Shown: positions 11,501 through 20,613 of the stretch, one piece after another
Position numbering within the stretch: position 1 is the stretch's first letter
Layout of the letters: each line of letters starts with the position of its first letter
Assembly: GCF_010183535.1 (NCBI RefSeq)
Contig: NC_071330.1
Coordinates: forward strand, 3,143,717-3,207,716
Length of the DNA stretch: 64,000 bases
Source of the DNA: Caenorhabditis remanei
Lineage: Eukaryota; Nematoda; Chromadorea; Rhabditida; Rhabditidae
Direction of reading: 5' to 3'
The notes under the pieces: model-generated
The model's database searches: none
The model's input: the letters and a program-made list of their open reading frames with translations, nothing else
Told to the model about the DNA's origin: nothing
Made by a program: the position numbers and the translations under genes

Positions 11501-11975
11501 TTTTACTAATGCTTTTATAGGTAAGTCACACTGGAGCGTGTCTTCTTAGTTTTGAAAAAATTCTACGATAAACTTTTCAGTTGCCTTCACCTCGGGTTTC
11601 TGCTCAACATTCCTAGCTGACAACGAGTATTGTACGGTTCAAAACCGGCTGATCATTGTGATCGTGTTCCAGAATCTGGTATTCGGGCTGAAATATCTTT
11701 TGTCAAGTGTGATCCCCTCAGTGCCAGCGTCCATTAAAGTTGCATTACGGAAGGTATGTCTGTCTGTCTATCTGTGTATCCCGATGTCCATTTCTTTTTA
11801 GAAGCGATACGTGGTCGCTCATATCATGGAGAAAGGAGATGTTCCCCACAAGACTCGGATCAAGAAGCGGACCCGGATAGCCAAGTTGGCATGGATCACG
11901 TCTAATCAACGAGTTCAGCGTGGCAAGAAGAAGGAGACACCACTGAAGAATAAGAGGCTTCTGGCGGAAGATTGA
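2584..11975 (+). CDS. Anoctamin (TMEM16) family membrane protein
   Basis: Thirteen exons join in frame to 838 residues: 2584-2619, 4707-4985, 5468-5830, 5886-5995, 6624-6773, 6821-6910, 6958-7052, 7098-7219, 10504-11057, 11103-11201, 11249-11520, 11581-11753, 11802-11975. Anoctamins are Ca2+-gated chloride channels or lipid scramblases. Seen: the dimerisation-type segment SFFTPAQRGYLTYQIL, the pre-TM1 signature YFGEQIAYYFAWQG, many hydrophobic helices, and the family core FPLAPLLALM. By eye against TMEM16A, the TM7 acidic pair (WEMNEK) and both TM8 acids (DMRID) are kept, but the TM6 Glu is Leu and the first TM8 Asn is Ile. The tiny first exon is the least certain part. AATAAA lies at 12028. 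C. elegans has anoh-1 and anoh-2; I cannot tell which this matches. Confidence 0.88.
2941..3330. repeat. Repeats of the CGTTTTGAAACC motif in anoctamin intron 1
   Basis: The motif GTTTTGAAACC and its complement GGTTTCAAAAC recur in both orientations near 2946, 2962, 3100, 3128 and 3205, forming a loose inverted repeat. A related but diverged array appears at about 50850-51130. No ORF is supported. Confidence 0.5.
4195..4420. repeat. MITE-like element with CACAGGGGTG / CACCCCTGTG ends
   Basis: The ends are inverted (CACAGGGGTGCG at 4200 and CCACCCCTGTG near 4407). The interior includes TTGGCACGGTGCCAA and a conserved stretch that recurs inverted at 16378-16588. A partial relative is present at 44015-44095. 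It lies within anoctamin intron 1 and has no coding capacity. Confidence 0.7.
5017..5441. repeat. Foldback element filling anoctamin intron 2
   Basis: The left arm starts GCAAAAGTATACGAACTTTGG at 5017 and is answered by its inverted, diverged copy ending near 5441. The arms contain the widespread TTTTTGTAGTTGACAA module in both orientations. A half copy lies in intron 1 at about 3955-4180. The element occupies nearly the whole intron between exons 2 and 3. Confidence 0.7.
6312..6447. repeat. GCGCTC palindromic MITE, full-length copy in anoctamin intron 4
   Basis: It starts TATTAGCACGGCAG, carries GCGCTCCACCGAAAT, then a TCTCTTTTTCTC spacer, then TTTCGGTAGAGCGCAG, and ends GCCGTGCTGATA. This is the most abundant repeat family in the window. 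Confidence 0.85.
7334..7482 (+). repeat. 5' long terminal repeat
   Basis: 149 bp, identical to 9500-9648. It contains TTAATAAAG (7412-7420), a possible polyadenylation signal, and a CT-rich stretch. The interior begins TTGGCGATCAGGAATC directly after it, the place of a primer-binding site; I do not assign the tRNA. Confidence 0.93.
7524..9509 (+). CDS. Retrotransposon Gag with embedded retropepsin and three CCHC zinc knuckles
   Basis: A 661-residue ORF. The N-terminal half resembles a retrotransposon Gag/capsid region. A CCHC knuckle follows (CYACGEAGHFSYECP). Next is a retropepsin-like domain with the DTG triad in FHLDTGSQITLIS and the later IGMSW motif. Two further knuckles (CYRCGGRHVPERCW and CYQCGKRGHIAKRC) lie after the protease. 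The stop codon TAG at 9507-9509 is inside the 3' LTR. Knuckles on both sides of the protease are unusual. Replication would need polymerase and integrase supplied in trans. Its proteins are described only; nothing is reconstructed. Confidence 0.9.
   Translation: MGKPSGGKEVKTEDVLGGIMQQLTLLNERSEQLMEENRELRAEQRAVAGRSSEKSNARLMAELSKRIPKFSYSLSEPDSFKKWIARNELIFTEDGADLTERERTRLLIGCLEETTYQRYIDAQRDETDVFDIGYENTVKALHKVFGGHRSMMIKRQKCLEISRSSGMYGDPLEYTNSVGEAVMEAKLSSMTSDDWSIFLFLRGLDMPGDAKAKVWLMQFVEQSEKSGQKLKLADVHDEWCRYMQLKVQTEVVSSTTANPHGEVNVCAIENRDERRSEHRTSSYRGGFRGRRENFGNRVLTCYACGEAGHFSYECPKRTSERNRSDNRNVNKKEPESRKVNTITIQTIQVDGVTTEGQTRPRMTVKVEDKMLEFHLDTGSQITLISEKSWKELGSPSLSEVPFKVACANRTELVVKGRVRVNFELKGVTYSDYVYVTNRDMNLIGMSWLCQSPEIEAVLKDMIANSEIEEVEEGEQTSRTSQSSARVNQVREMSKREKNSKIVGRRECYRCGGRHVPERCWTEKKECYQCGKRGHIAKRCQSEKMFWNGGNEKMRGRLNHEEKEKFGKREDNGENFHGVCPLKVNIPGSAWNNRSAAGSRGWRDTGYGVGRMRTRTPLMRNNFWMPSRDKEGWFYMSGRKLRWILEEKSNRANFSYCGGGVV
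9500..9648 (+). repeat. 3' long terminal repeat
   Basis: 149 bp, identical to the 5' copy and followed by the target duplication gaata. It also supplies the stop codon of the Gag-protease ORF. Confidence 0.93.
9858..10152. repeat. TIR element with internal CGGAAGTCGGAAGTCG repeats
   Basis: The ends are inverted: GTGTACCAGAGCTGTGGGGA at the left and TCCGCACAGCTCTGTCGTGTAC at the right. Between them the GGAAGTCGGAAGTCG motif occurs several times (about 9905-9960 and 10073-10120). It lies in the anoctamin intron downstream of the LTR element. No coding function is supported. Confidence 0.6.
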
Positions 11976-12235
11976 TAATTTGTACATTAGAGCGCATTTA
12001 TGTATTTGTTAACCTCTTTATATATCAATAAATATGTAGTGTTTGTTATACATAGACTGTATGTTCTTGTTTGAACTGCCGCGTTGTCCATTTTTGAGAG
12101 ACGCAGGAAGGTGAAGGAATCGGGGTGATACTTGTGGAATAGTTTTGCAGTTCTGTACAGTTTTTGCGAAATTTGGCAAGATTTTTTTCAAATCAAAATT
12201 AATTCTTATTGGTAAAAACCGTATTTTGCAGTTTT

Positions 12236-12335
12236 CTTACCGTAAACTGCGCTCCACCAAGATTCCCCTGGAAACGCCCACAAATTTTCTTTGTTTCGGT
12301 AGAGCGCAATTGTAAGAACTGTGCTGTTACGGTAG
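12236..12335. repeat. GCGCTC palindromic MITE, short diverged copy
   Basis: Inverted arms TTACCGTAAACTGCGCTCCACC and GGTAGAGCGCAATTGTAAG lie in the spacer between the anoctamin gene and the CCDC134-like gene. The outer ends TACCGTAA / TTACGGTA differ from the usual TATTAGCACGGCAC ends. Confidence 0.65.
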
Positions 12336-12445
12336 TGTGAAATATTTTTTAACCTTTTCGTTTTCCTATTTGCTATCCCTTTCTTTTCCCTATCCAATCC
12401 CTTTAACCTATATTCAACGTTTTTCTTTTTCGAGGTCAACCCGAA

Positions 12446-13357
12446 ATGCGGCGTTCCATCACTACTCGACAACTTCCATTTCTTCTTCTTCTCCTCTCCA
12501 CAGTCTTCGTCGTCGCCTTCGCCAAAATCGATCACGTAAAGGAGAAGAGGACGGAAACGCACGGAGATGCCACTAAATTAAAAGCGAAAGAGGCGCCGGA
12601 GCATATTGACCACAAGAAATTGTGTGAGTGAGCTCACTGGCTGGAGAGCCTTTTTAGAATATGAGAATTTTTATACCACCGAAATTCTCTTGGGAAATTT
12701 ACTTTTTTCCAGTCACCGAAAACTTCAAGCAACGTCGTTCTGAACACAAAGCCGCTATCGAATCGATCAAAGGAATCGGAAAGGATAAGACACGTTTATT
12801 CTTGGAAGATGTAAATGAAATTTCTATTTTCGAAAAGTTATTATTCTTTTTTTCGTTTTCAGCTGCTGAAAAACATCAAAAACTTGCTGAAAGAGTCGCG
12901 TGAGACACTCGAACGTACCGCCCATCTCCCCGATTCGCCGTTCCCGCATAGCAGTGATTTGTTGAAAGATGCACTTTCGAAGGTAGCTTTAAAAACAATT
13001 TTCTGAAAATTTGTAAAAATTCGAAAATTCCAGCTCCATGAGAACACCGCACTCTTCACTGATCTCTCGTTGGCTTTCTCGAAGTTTTTCGAGACAAAAG
13101 TTCAAAAAGATCGGAAATTGAAGACACTTCTCGTGGGGGCCTACAATTATTCGATTAAAACTGGAATTTTCGATTCGGAAACCGAGAAGAAGGTGAACTT
13201 GATGGCTCAACAACACGAGCTAATTGAGAAAGATGAGAAATTCTTTAATTTGTACGATAAGGAGCGAGTGAAGGAGGATATGGAAGCAGAAGAGACACAG
13301 AGAAAGCAGAAAAAATCGAAAAAAGCTGAAAACAAGCAACCAAAGGGGGAATTATGA
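12446..13357 (+). CDS. CCDC134-like secretory-pathway protein
   Basis: Four exons (12446-12623, 12713-12810, 12863-12982, 13034-13357) give 239 residues. The N-terminus has basic residues then a hydrophobic signal peptide (FLLLLLSTVFVVAFA). The body matches the CCDC134 pattern: ESRETLERTAHLPDSPFP, ENTALF, KTGIF and LMAQQHELIEKDEKF. The protein ends KGEL, comparable to the QSEL-type retention tail of vertebrate CCDC134, which suggests residence in the ER lumen; a Lys/Glu-rich coiled stretch precedes it. The family has been linked to secretory-pathway and signalling roles, but its biochemical activity is not visible here. Orthology rests on eye-matching, so it is likely but unproven. Confidence 0.85.
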
Positions 13358-13944
13358 AATTCACCTGATATATAATTCGAATTCGTAATATTTTCTAGCT
13401 CAAGATACTCTTTCTCTTTTTGTAAATAACCTTTGCATAATTTCTTAAAATCCTTGATACTCTAAATAGTTGCTGTCGCCATAATTTGTTTTTTTTTAGT
13501 GCAATTCGATATTTTGTGTATAAAATTCAGTCATTTTATGTTTTTCTAAACAAAATTTCAACGGTTTTCACCGTTTTCTATCTTTTTTGCTTTTTTTTCT
13601 TCGTTTTATTCAGAAAATTCTACTTGAAAGCAGTGAAAATCGAGATTTTAAAACCGAAATCGCTCGACAAAGAAATCATAGTTTTCCACAGTAAAAAAGT
13701 TTTCGTGGTGAGACCATGTCAAAGAAATCAAAGATGCCCCTTGGAAATTGGCGCGAAAGTTAAAAAACAGTTATTTGAAACTGCTGCCAATCGCAACCGA
13801 TTGCAGTCGGATGTTTTGTTATACTTAAAACTTGCTTTATCGCAATCGCATCTCTCAAAATTCGAGATAAAATTGTCTTCGAATCCCTCAACTCTTTATA
13901 TTCCAGGGTTCTTTTCTACCGGTGACTCCTCTTCCTTTCTCAAA

Positions 13945-16900
13945 ATGACGACTCCAAAATACAATTTGACGGAACTCCGAAATCTACAGGAGGACGATGA
14001 GTTAGATCTGTCGGCTTCTGCAATTCAAGATTTCCCGAAAGCAATCACCCAATTGACACGGTTGACCAAATTGGATTTGAGCTCGAATCGAATCGCTTTC
14101 CTGCCAGAATCGTTCTGCACGATGGATAAACTCATTCGGTGAGTAAGATGTGATAGAATTTTTGGAAAAATAAACAAAAAATTTTAAGGCTGGATCTCGG
14201 AAACAATCAATTGCATCACCTTCCCGATGGAATTGGTCTTATGAAGAGTCTTCAGCATCTCAACCTGTACAATAACAAGTTGGAAGTAAGGAAATATCGA
14301 TTAAGTTATAAATGCTGATCTAAAATTTCTCAGGACCTCCCGCTATCCTTCGGAAACCTCAAATCCTTGAAATGGTTGGATTTGAAGAAGAATCCAATCA
14401 ATAAGCCTCTGCTCGCCATCGCTGGAAACTGTGGAACGGATGCAGAGTGTAAGACAGCTGCCAAGCAAGTTGTCAATGTCTATATGGGCGAAAAGCAAAA
14501 GGAATTCGCTCATAAAAAGGCACAGGAGGCGAAGTTGAAAGAGAAAGTGGCAAAAGCTCAGCAGGAGGAGAAGATTCGAAAGCATCAGGAGAAGAAACAG
14601 AAGGAGGCGGAGATGAAAGCGGGTAGGTTTGAGAGAAATCGGAAGAAAATCTTTAGGAGAAACAGGTGAAATGTCGTGGAAAAATGTGATTTTCAGGTTT
14701 AAAAGTAGGAGAAATTCTTATTATTTGCAGTCTTTTCGTACTGCAAGCACGCCACGTATCCAAAGTAGCCATTTCTTTTCCGCGTTCTCGTCTGCGCCTT
14801 TAAGGTAATCGCGGCGAGACCAGCGCTTTTTTTGGAGGGAAGGTTAAATTTTCGAAATTAAACTTTTTAAAATTCCCTCCAAAAAAATGCAAACTTTGGA
14901 CACTGCATTAGCAAACCAGCTCGTCATTCCCTTGAAAATCAAAGTTTAAAAGAGAAATTTATACCAAAATGTAGATCTTGGCGAGATCTACATTTTCATA
15001 TATTTTTCTCTTCGAAATTTCAACTTTGAAGCGAGTGGCAAGTCGACAAAAATTCCACGTGGCATTCCTGTGGATTAGCTCTCTCTCTCTCTCTATAGAG
15101 ATCTCTAACAAAATTTACATATTCCATCTCAAGATAATCCTTTCTCTATTTCTCCTCCCCTTCTACAGCCGGATAATGAAATGGAAAAACGAGAGAGCAG
15201 GTGGCGAATGCACCGAGCATCTGTCATTCCCATCTCCCTCTCTCCTTCTGGTCATTTTCTATTCCTTTTGTGTTCAAATTCGCCCTCTCTTCGTCTTCTC
15301 TCTTTCTCCTTCTCTGCCATCATCATCGACAACGTCGTCTTCTTCCCATGCCTTGTCTTCATAAGAGCTCCAGGAGAGAAATAGCGAGGAGAAGTGAGAG
15401 ACGCAGAGGTGACAGAGCGGCACTCGTCGCTCCGTTTTTTTCTTCTCGTCTTTCAACCACTTCTTACTTTTTTGCTATAGTAGTTTTTCGTGATAATTTT
15501 TTGCTTTTTTCACTTTTTGCATCAAAAAATTGTTTTTTTCTTGGTTGTGCTGCTTTGTTTCTGTATACATCTGACGCATAGCAAAATTGTAGTTTTTTCA
15601 GAAAAAAAAACGTACAGTTGGTGGATTGTTCAAAGTTCTACCTGATCCAAAAACTTGGTTTTTGCTCCCATCTATCACATTTCTTACCCTTCAACTGCTA
15701 AGGTCTTTCGCACTCTTTTCTCTCTCTCTCTCTCTATCTTGCAGTTCGATTGCACAACTGACCACCCCAACTACTACCAACAGAGACACACAGAGACACG
15801 CAAAAACCAAAAAATGGGAGATAGTACGGATCTCCGGAGAGACCACAGACACTTGAGAGAGAGAAAAAGCGCCTGTCCGACCTCCGTTGTGGTTGACCCC
15901 TTCGAAGAGGTGACTCCCTTTCTCTCTCTGTTTAGTTTTCGAAACGAAACGATTGGATAATACAATACAAATTGTTGTTTTTCGTCATCGCTTGCAGTTC
16001 GTTTGCAGTTCCGAACGTTTTTATCTTTTTCTCCTCTAAATAGATGATGACTTAATGAGGATAATCGTCATCATTACCAGCTACTAAATCACTTTCCAAG
16101 ATTTACAAGATGTGTCTCTTGCCAACTCTTATCAGATCGCACCGTCTTCGTGGCTATTCGAATTGCCAGTACTCAAATATTGAGGAATCTTTTTTCTTCA
16201 ATGACCTATATATTTTTGATCGTCTACCAGTTTTATCTACTCTTCTCTCTTCTACCTTTTACTTCCTATCACTTTCCCAGTAATACGCGAGAAAAAGAAA
16301 TATATCTCTTCCTTTCTCGATTTTTGGAGAATTTTTGATTGACACGGCGACATCTTTGGTATTTTTCGTGTTTCTTTGACACAGGGGTGCGAGGCGTAAG
16401 GTCCGCAACGAAAAGTTTTGAAATTACCGGCCGAGTCGCGATGCGTGTGCGTCGCGTTTTTCATCAAAATATACAACAAACACACGTTAAACTTGAACTT
16501 GGCACTCAGCCAAGTCAGTTTTTGGCACCGTGCCAACCGCTGAGCGACGGAGCGCGTTTAAGCGACCTTGCGTTTTGCAGCCCTGTGCTTTGAGAAAAAA
16601 GCGCAGAATAAAGTGATCGCACCGAGACCCACTCTTTAAAAAATCCCATGCGCCTTTAAATGTACAGTTTTTCTTCCGTCGAAATAAAAAGGAAATTTTA
16701 CATCACTTTCGAATAAAAACTTATAATTTTTGTTGACGTGTTGACCCTCCACGTCTTAATTTTTTGTTTTTCTCGAATGTTCGATGATTTTTTCCAACTC
16801 GACGCCCTCTCTCTCCCAGTTTTTCTCTTTTCTCCGCTCTTGTTTTCTTTCTCTTCTGTTATCGTTTTTGGACTGTATATTTTTCAGTTTTCTCCCTTTC

Positions 16901-18151
16901 TTTCAACTCGAATCGACACAGCTTTTACGAACAGGATGGCTAGTGAGTTTCAAAGATGCACTAAAAACCGCAGTTTCATTGATTTTCTCTGAGAAAAGAT
17001 TGCAGAAAATTAGTTTTCCACGACATTTTACCCAAAATCACAAACAAACCGCCCTAAAAAAATGAAAATTCCGTTTTCAGAGAAGGACGCAAAGCAACGC
17101 GAGCACGCCTCGAACAACAAGTCTCAACAACACACGCCTCCACACAAAGAACATCAAAAGCCTCACAAGAAGGAGACGTCGCATAATAAGGCGTCGGATG
17201 CCAAGAAAACTGAAAAGCCACGTGGATTCTTCAGAAAGTGTAGGGTTTTTTTTCGTAATTTCCGGTCAATGCTCGCTTGTCTATTGTTCTTATCACTCTT
17301 ATGCTGACGTTGACTAAACAATGCGATGTTTATTTAATTCAGTAGGTGTCGGTCTTTCTAGCTCTAAATTTATCTGAAATGATCAGAAAAGGTACTTTTG
17401 GTTTGAACCCGACCAATTTTCCCTCAACAACTTTCTATTTTTCAGTGTTCGGATTCATCTGGACGTGCTTCTTCTACCTGACACTAATCCTCGCCACCTC
17501 AAGTACCATCGCCATTGGTCTTGACTGCAAAGGTCTCGGAACTCCGATCCCAGGAACTGCTCCACTTTGCAAGGATCTCTCGCTTATCGGAACTGGAAAT
17601 AAGCCATCGGCCGCATTTGTACAAAATACAAAGAAGGCGTACGGGCAAGTGCTGACCGGATACCAGTAAGATTATCGATTTTTTTTAATTAAAAATTTTA
17701 ATATTTCTTTTTCAGCAACCAATTGAAACCTCATGTCGCCCCAATTCAAGCATCGATCAGCAAGCAATGGAAGCAGTTCGCCAAGACTGATATTGGAAAG
17801 AAGGTCGAAAGTATCGCATTCCAAGTTCACACATGGATTGTCGATAAGTGGGTGAAGGTTCAACGATTTGTTCAACAACAATGGGCCAAGATTCAAGCTT
17901 GGTGGAAGAGTACCGGACAGAAGCAATTCGGACCAGCTCTTGAAGGATTTATGATTGGACTCAAGATGGTATTCCAGATTGTTGCAGATATTGCTCGCCA
18001 TTTTGCAGGTAACCAGTTCTAGTACATTTTTTCTCAAGCAACCTCTCAATATTCAGGTCTCCTTGTTCATTTCGTTGCTCGTGTCAAGACCTTCTTCCTC
18101 GCATGGTCTGATGGTGGATTCAATGCTGCTATGAACACTCTGAACCACTGA
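13945..18151 (+). CDS. LRRC59-like leucine-rich-repeat membrane protein
   Basis: Seven exons (13945-14138, 14189-14285, 14334-14622, 17081-17239, 17446-17665, 17716-18008, 18057-18151) give 448 residues. TTCCAG at 13901-13906 is a plausible trans-splice site before the ATG. Residues about 20-115 form leucine-rich repeats (LTKLDLSSNRIAFLPESF, LQHLNLYNNKLEDLPLSF). A long Lys/Glu/Gln coiled coil follows, then a His/Lys-rich linker, a hydrophobic helix (GFIWTCFFYLTLILA) and a C-terminal region with amphipathic stretches. Mammalian LRRC59 is a 307-residue ER and nuclear-envelope tail-anchored protein, so this one has a much longer C-terminus. The 2.46-kb third intron contains an alternative start exon. 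AATAAA lies at 18557. Confidence 0.82.
14623..16935 (+). promoter_or_regulatory. Long intron with likely internal promoter region
   Basis: This 2.3-kb stretch has no supported coding exon. It contains a small foldback (14829-14888, TTTTTGGAGGGAA / TTCCCTCCAAAAA), CT-rich microsatellite tracts (about 15080-15100, 15220-15360, 15718-15740) and the MITE at 16378-16588. The pyrimidine-rich tracts just upstream of the micro-exon at 16936 fit an internal promoter for a short isoform; this is inference. Confidence 0.45.
16378..16588. repeat. Second CACAGGGGTG-ended MITE, inverted relative to 4195-4420
   Basis: It starts GACACAGGGGTGCGAGGCGTAAG and ends near GCAGCCCTGTGC. The interior (CTTGGCACTCAGCCAAG, TTGGCACCGTGCCAACCGCTG) matches the copy in anoctamin intron 1 on the other strand. 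Confidence 0.7.
16936..16942 (+). CDS. Putative 7-nt alternative first coding exon
   Basis: ATG GCT A is followed directly by the donor GTGAGT at 16943. The leftover single base is exactly the phase required by the exon at 17081, giving Met-Ala-Lys-Lys-Asp-Ala-Lys. The resulting product would lack the leucine-rich repeats and keep the coiled linker, hydrophobic helix and C-terminus. The neighbouring pyrimidine-rich region could be its promoter. It needs transcript evidence. Confidence 0.55.
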
Positions 18152-18595
18152 TTCCCCTCACAATACCTTCTTCTCCCCACAACTTCCTTCTTCTCTTCCT
18201 CTGCCCCCACTACGGTTATCGCCTCGATAATTTTTGTAGTTCATCGCTCTAGTTTCTTCCCCAATTTCGTTTCTTTTTCTCTTTTTGGATATTCGATTTG
18301 TGAAAAATCTCGAGTTTTCGTAATCCCCCTCCAGAACCTTTATCTATATTTGCCCCGCCCTCCTCTCTCATGTTTCCCTTATTTAATTTATTTTCATTAT
18401 TTCTTCTTACTGGTGTTCTTTTTTGATTTGTTGTTTCGTTCTGAAGCAACAATTTGATTGACAGTATTTTTGATAACTTTAATTTATATGAAAATTTATT
18501 TTAAGTATCGAGACAGTCTCAACGCAGGTTTTCACTCCCATTACTTTTCGCATTCAAAATAAAGCAACGTGTTTCAAATCAATAATTGAAGTGAA

Positions 18596-19633
18596 ATGCC
18601 TCCACCGAATCTTCTCGAGGTGCCAGAACTTCCGCTTCAAATGATAATCGACTATCTCACTCCAGCTGCAACGTCAGTTTTCATCGCTAGCAAAGTCCAG
18701 AATTCCTTTAATTTTTCAGTGTCAATTTCGCCTTATCCAACGAAAAAATCCGCGAGTTCATCGGAACGATAAACTTGAATCTTGAAACGATTTCACTGAA
18801 AATCACAGAGAAACGCTGTTCCATCACATTAGTTTTCTTCTATTCGGAGAGGAGTCTCGTTTGGAAATTCGTCTCGACACCGTCGAATGATCGCCCGAAA
18901 CCGAATTTGAAAATCAAAGTTTGCGAGAATCCGCTGGACTTTTGCATAGTAATTCGAAGTTTTTTCAAATTTTTTTGTAAATGATTTTCATTTTTCAGAA
19001 AGCAGTGAATTGGCTAACCAAGTTGACCCGTTTCCCCGTTACCAGTGTCACCATTGAGGGACCAGATTTCCAGGGAACGAGGGAACTATTGGAATGGGAA
19101 GCGATTCGGGAATGTGAACGACTTACGATGAGTTTAATCGATGAAATGACGGGAAATTTGGATGATTTCAAAGATTTGGAATATATCGATTTAGTTGGAT
19201 GTGATTGGATGACACCGGAAATTCTAGAGACTTGTCGAGCCAAAACAATCTCATTGTTCTCTGTGAACTGGGCACTTGAACAAATTATTCAAGTAATTCG
19301 GAATTGGCTTGAAAGTACAGAGAACCGAAAACTGGAGTATCTTAGTGTTGCATTCAAAGACTCGCGCGATGATGCGCTGACGATTCTCGACGCATTCAAC
19401 ACAAAACCGTGGGATCGAATGATGAGACACCCTACTTTTCCGTAAGTTTTGCAACTATAAAAGACAATTTTTTGCTTGTTTTCAGAAGAAGAAACACCGG
19501 AGTCCCGTTAGACCTCAGCGGAGCTCGCGATATCGAACGATCGGATGGTTTTCTCGCGTCGATTCTTGTTGATAGCGATGGAGTCGATTTCGTTGTTTGG
19601 CACGACCGGTTTCCCGTGCAAGAGGAACTTTAA
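18596..19633 (+). CDS. F-box-like protein of the expanded nematode family
   Basis: Four exons (18596-18672, 18720-18948, 18999-19441, 19486-19633) give 298 residues. The N-terminus (VPELPLQMIIDYLTPAA, then VNFALSN) has the spacing of an F-box, which would bind a Skp1-related adaptor and bring substrates to an SCF ubiquitin ligase. The rest resembles the F-box-associated region of nematode families (LTRFPVTSVTIEG, DLEYIDLVGCDWMTPEIL). The ATG is only about 35 bases past the AATAAA of the upstream LRRC59-like gene on the same strand, so the two may be co-transcribed, or the promoter may overlap the upstream 3' UTR. These families evolve fast, so no one-to-one orthologue is proposed. Confidence 0.72.
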
Positions 19634-19728
19634 TTGTTATTTTTCACTTTATTTTGTGAATTTTGTTGTTTTGAGTCAAAAAATAGATTCTTATTACCAT
19701 TTTCAAATCGAGAGAAAGTTCTCTTTTA

Positions 19729-20048
19729 CTATTTTCTCTTCACAATATTGTAGAAATATTGGTTGGACCCGGCGATGAATCTCTTCTCCACAAAATACGG
19801 ATCCTCTCCACTCGGCTTGTACTCCGATGAGCAGTTTTCACTGTCGTAAACCTCTTCGACTCCACCTACAAAGCTCTTGTAGAGAGATGCTTGTAGAGAA
19901 GATCCGCGTCTAATGCTAACTTACTGGAACTCGAGGAATCCCATGATGAAGATTCTTCTCCTTCCTCCAAATCTCTCACTCTGTCAAAGTCGGAGCCGTC
20001 CTCGAGGCTAGAGTCTTCATTGATCAGTTTGACAATTTTTGCACCCAT
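19729..20048 (-). CDS. Small acidic two-exon protein, unknown function
   Basis: Exons 20048-19925 and 19865-19729 join across a 59-nt intron with GTAAGT donor and TTTGTAG acceptor, giving 86 residues. The first part is acidic and serine-rich (EDSSLEDGSDFDRVRDLEEG), the second basic and aromatic (DPYFVEKRFIAGSNQYFY, ending VKRK). YFVEKRFI faintly recalls the start of a chromodomain, but the rest of that fold is missing, so I make no assignment. It converges on the F-box gene, whose stop is 96 bases away, and diverges from tim-1. Frame continuity across a typical short intron is the main support. Confidence 0.6.
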
Positions 20049-20613
20049 TTTCGCAAAAAGTTAAGGAATGGGAACAATGGGAAAAAGAATTATTGAGAGT
20101 TCTATTTCTTCACGTTCGCGTTCGTGAAGCTACTCGGACAATTATATATTTAGATTTTTGCCTCAACGGATATCCCCGAAGAGGCGGTTGCAAAAATTTC
20201 GTTTATTCGACACACTCTTTCGAGAGATCGAAACGACAGCTAACCTTGGTTAAACTGGGTTAAAACCAATTTGAGAAGCGAGAGGACGGACTATATGTTC
20301 CGCTGTGTACCGACACCTTGCGGGTTCCGCCGACCGCTATGTTTTGTGTGCGTTGTGACTCCGCCCACTTTTGTGCGTTGAAAGTGTGTGCGCGCGAAAA
20401 CGGCGATTTTGAAATTAAATTTTCTTTTTTTTCTGTTTTTTCAGTTCAAAAGCCATTTTGCTGATTTATTCCTCAAAAGTGCGGTTTCCCGATAAAAAGT
20501 TCACTATTTTTTTGCAGTAATTCATTGCTTTCAATCTATTTTACGGTTTTTTTCGATTTTTCTTTAAAAAATCGTTTTCCCAAGATTTCCAATAATGTAA
20601 TTATTTCAGCCAG
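20049..20613. promoter_or_regulatory. Divergent promoter region between the small gene and tim-1
   Basis: 565 bp with no supported coding. It includes a GC-richer part with TGACTCCGCCCAC near 20357 and ends in TTATTTCAG at 20601-20609, a likely trans-splice acceptor for tim-1. Which elements drive which gene cannot be told from sequence alone. Confidence 0.45.

Noticed and set aside
15814..15909. ATG followed by an open segment and a GTGACT donor, considered as another alternative first exon of the LRRC59-like gene
   Set aside because: It ends in phase 0, whereas the exon at 17081 needs phase 1.
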